Source of the DNA: an uncultured Macellibacteroides sp.
Lineage (GTDB): Bacteria > Bacteroidota > Bacteroidia > Bacteroidales > Tannerellaceae
Direction of reading: 5' to 3'
Assembly (NCBI RefSeq): GCF_963667135.1
Contig: NZ_OY762974.1
Location: 1,550,001 to 1,614,000 of the forward strand
Length of the DNA: 64,000 nucleotides
The position numbers and the translations under genes are program-made. Positions 62,601-64,000 of this stretch are shown here, piece by piece. The stretch's first letter is position 1. Each line of letters opens with the position of its first letter. The notes beneath the pieces are model-generated. The model made no database searches, was not told the DNA's origin, and was given only the letters and a program-made list of their open reading frames with translations.

Positions 62601-62675
62601 CAGAATCTCCCTCTTTCGAAAGAGAGCGATTTGATTAAAAGGTGTTTAAATGCTTATTCTATCGGCATAACTTTG

Positions 62676-62683
62676 TACTTTTG
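62676..62683 (+). promoter_or_regulatory. -7 promoter box of the Ig-like lipoprotein gene
   Basis: TACTTTTG, 25 bp before the ATG at 62709. Confidence 0.5.
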
Positions 62684-62708
62684 TCCCATTGCATAAAAGA
62701 TAGAGTCA

Positions 62709-64000
62709 ATGAACCAACAATTTTTGAGAAATAGTATTGCTGTACTGATTGGCATTTTTCTTCTGGTGGTGATGTATTCCTGTGCGAACATGGCATCTCC
62801 CAACGGAGGACCTTACGATGAAACGCCTCCCCGTTTTGTTACCAGTACACCTGCGCCCAATCAAACAAACTTTAAAGGAAAGAAGGTTGAAATAGAATTT
62901 GACGAGTTGATCCAGATTGACAAACCTACCGAGAATGTGATTGTAACACCTCCCCAGCGATTGCTGCCGGTGATTCAGGCCAGGGGAAGAAAGGCCGTTG
63001 TCGAACTGGAAGATTCGCTGAAAGCCAATACAACCTATACAATAGACTTTACAAATTCTATATCCGACAATAACGAGAAAAATGTATTCGAAAACTATTC
63101 GTTTGCATTTTCAACGGGCAACACGATAGACTCCCTCGAAATATCCGGCACATTGCTTAACGCCGAGAACCTGGAACCGATGCCGGGTATTACCATTGGT
63201 TTGCATAGTAGTGTGGAGGATACCGCTTTTTCTAAACAACCCTTCGACCGGATTTCGCGTACCAACGATAAAGGGAAATTTACCATCCGCAACATTGCCA
63301 TGGGAAGTTACCATGTGTTTGGTCTGAACGACATCAACCGCGACTATATGTTTGACCAGCCCGGCGAAGATATAGCCTTTTCCGATTCACTCTACACAAC
63401 AACCTTCGAGTTCACCTCCCGGAACGATACGGTATGGAAGGACTCGCTTACGGTCGATTCCATCAAACTGGTTAACTACACACGGTTTATGCCAGACAAC
63501 ATTCAGCTGTTGCTTTTTAAGGAAAAATTCGACCGGCAGTATCTTACTAAATCAGAAAGAACGCAGGAAAACAGGTTTACTATCCGGTTTAATTCGCCGG
63601 TCGACACAGTTCCTGCTCCCAGATTGCTGAATGTGGAGCCACAGCAATCCAAGTGGTATGTGTCGCAGAAAACAGAAGAAGATAAGGCCGTTCATTACTG
63701 GCTTACCGACTCTCTGTTATGGAAACAGGACACACTCAAGGTGGAAGTAAACTATATGAAAAGCGATTCACTAAACATATTACGTAATCAGACTGATACG
63801 TTGCAGCTTGTTTTACGTAAAAAGAAAGAAGTAAAACAAAAAAGGAAAAAGGGAGAACCCGAACCTATCCAGTTTTTGGGAATGAACGTGGATGTACCTT
63901 CTTCCATGGATGTTTTTGATACGGTATCTGTTGTATTTGACGAACCCGTACTGGATCTGAAAAAGGAACTGTTTTACCTTGATATGAAAGTGGACACCGT
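62709..64000 (+). CDS. Ig-like (Big_5-type) lipoprotein, truncated by the window end
   Basis: The frame is open to the right edge, ~430 residues visible. The signal peptide ends in a lipobox (LLVVMYSC, followed by ANMASPNGGPYDETPP). Residues ~40-145 are a bacterial Ig-like (Big_5) domain: PPRFVTSTPAPNQTNFKGKK, VEIEFDELIQI and FENYSFAFSTG. A CarboxypepD-reg-like segment follows (LEPMPGITIGLHSS, FTIRNIAMGSYHVFGLNDIN). A lysine-rich stretch RKKKEVKQKRKKGEPEP separates a further Ig-like part. Conserved but uncharacterised in Bacteroidota; a surface or cell-envelope role is inferred. ATG at 62709. Confidence 0.88.
   Translation, partial: MNQQFLRNSIAVLIGIFLLVVMYSCANMASPNGGPYDETPPRFVTSTPAPNQTNFKGKKVEIEFDELIQIDKPTENVIVTPPQRLLPVIQARGRKAVVELEDSLKANTTYTIDFTNSISDNNEKNVFENYSFAFSTGNTIDSLEISGTLLNAENLEPMPGITIGLHSSVEDTAFSKQPFDRISRTNDKGKFTIRNIAMGSYHVFGLNDINRDYMFDQPGEDIAFSDSLYTTTFEFTSRNDTVWKDSLTVDSIKLVNYTRFMPDNIQLLLFKEKFDRQYLTKSERTQENRFTIRFNSPVDTVPAPRLLNVEPQQSKWYVSQKTEEDKAVHYWLTDSLLWKQDTLKVEVNYMKSDSLNILRNQTDTLQLVLRKKKEVKQKRKKGEPEPIQFLGMNVDVPSSMDVFDTVSVVFDEPVLDLKKELFYLDMKVDT

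Overview
This window reads as chromosome of a Bacteroidales member (phylum Bacteroidota). The signs are a SusC/SusD pair, several lipoproteins, TAnnTTTG-type -7 promoter boxes with little Shine-Dalgarno signal, HU/HIG-type DNA-binding proteins, an S46 dipeptidyl-peptidase, and a glycosidase with a tail resembling a type IX secretion (T9SS) sorting domain. The T9SS-like tail and gene content suggest a Parabacteroides/Tannerellaceae or Dysgonomonas-like lineage rather than Bacteroides proper, but that is inference. No rRNA, tRNA, CRISPR array, transposase or prophage was seen. Most of the window is housekeeping chromosome.

Layout. 1-7.8 kb: the 3' part of a polysaccharide utilization locus in one orientation (SusC end, SusD, PKD surface lipoprotein, GH16 endo-glucanase, GH3 beta-glucosidase), most consistent with laminarin or mixed beta-glucan use. 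8.0-12.4 kb: small transaldolase, MutS, a secreted protein of unknown function. 12.6-14.6 kb: an exported unknown, an HU-like protein and a TolB-like propeller. 14.7-16.4 kb: PiT phosphate permease with its DUF47/PhoU-like partner. 16.6-20.6 kb: YchF and DNA polymerase I. 20.7-21.7 kb: polyprenyl synthase. 21.8-30.6 kb: a long leftward run (SpmAB fusion, YbeY, MnmG, adenine deaminase, UvrC, Dtd, MazG-like, DeoC). 30.7-35.1 kb: 2-hydroxyacid dehydrogenase with an AlkD-like glycosylase, then an MFS/YhcH/creatininase cassette, faced by a second GH3. 37.6-44.3 kb: HU-like protein, RuvB, polysaccharide flippase, DUF389 protein, DPP7-type peptidase. 44.4-49.1 kb: DEAD-box helicase, lipoprotein phosphatase, PfkB kinase and SIS-domain isomerase. 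49.2-55.2 kb: M16 peptidase, ComEA-like protein, NSS transporter, LolD, and a nuclease-phosphoesterase fusion. 55.4-64 kb: a second PiT with a fused PhoU-like tail, the dapB-lepB-lepB2-wbqC run, DUF2851, and the start of an Ig-like lipoprotein cut by the window end.

Most notable. (1) Three intergenic arrays share one design: 3-4 tandem units of exactly 22 bp, each an A-run, a GC-containing palindromic core and a T-run, but with different cores (TGCA/GTAC, CCATGG, TGTACA). (2) The second of two tandem signal peptidase I genes keeps the serine nucleophile but has Ser where the catalytic Lys should be, and a degenerate GDNR box. (3) A parS-like 16-mer lies directly 3' of mnmG, with weaker matches nearby. 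(4) A secreted protein joins an endonuclease/exonuclease/phosphatase domain to a metallophosphoesterase.
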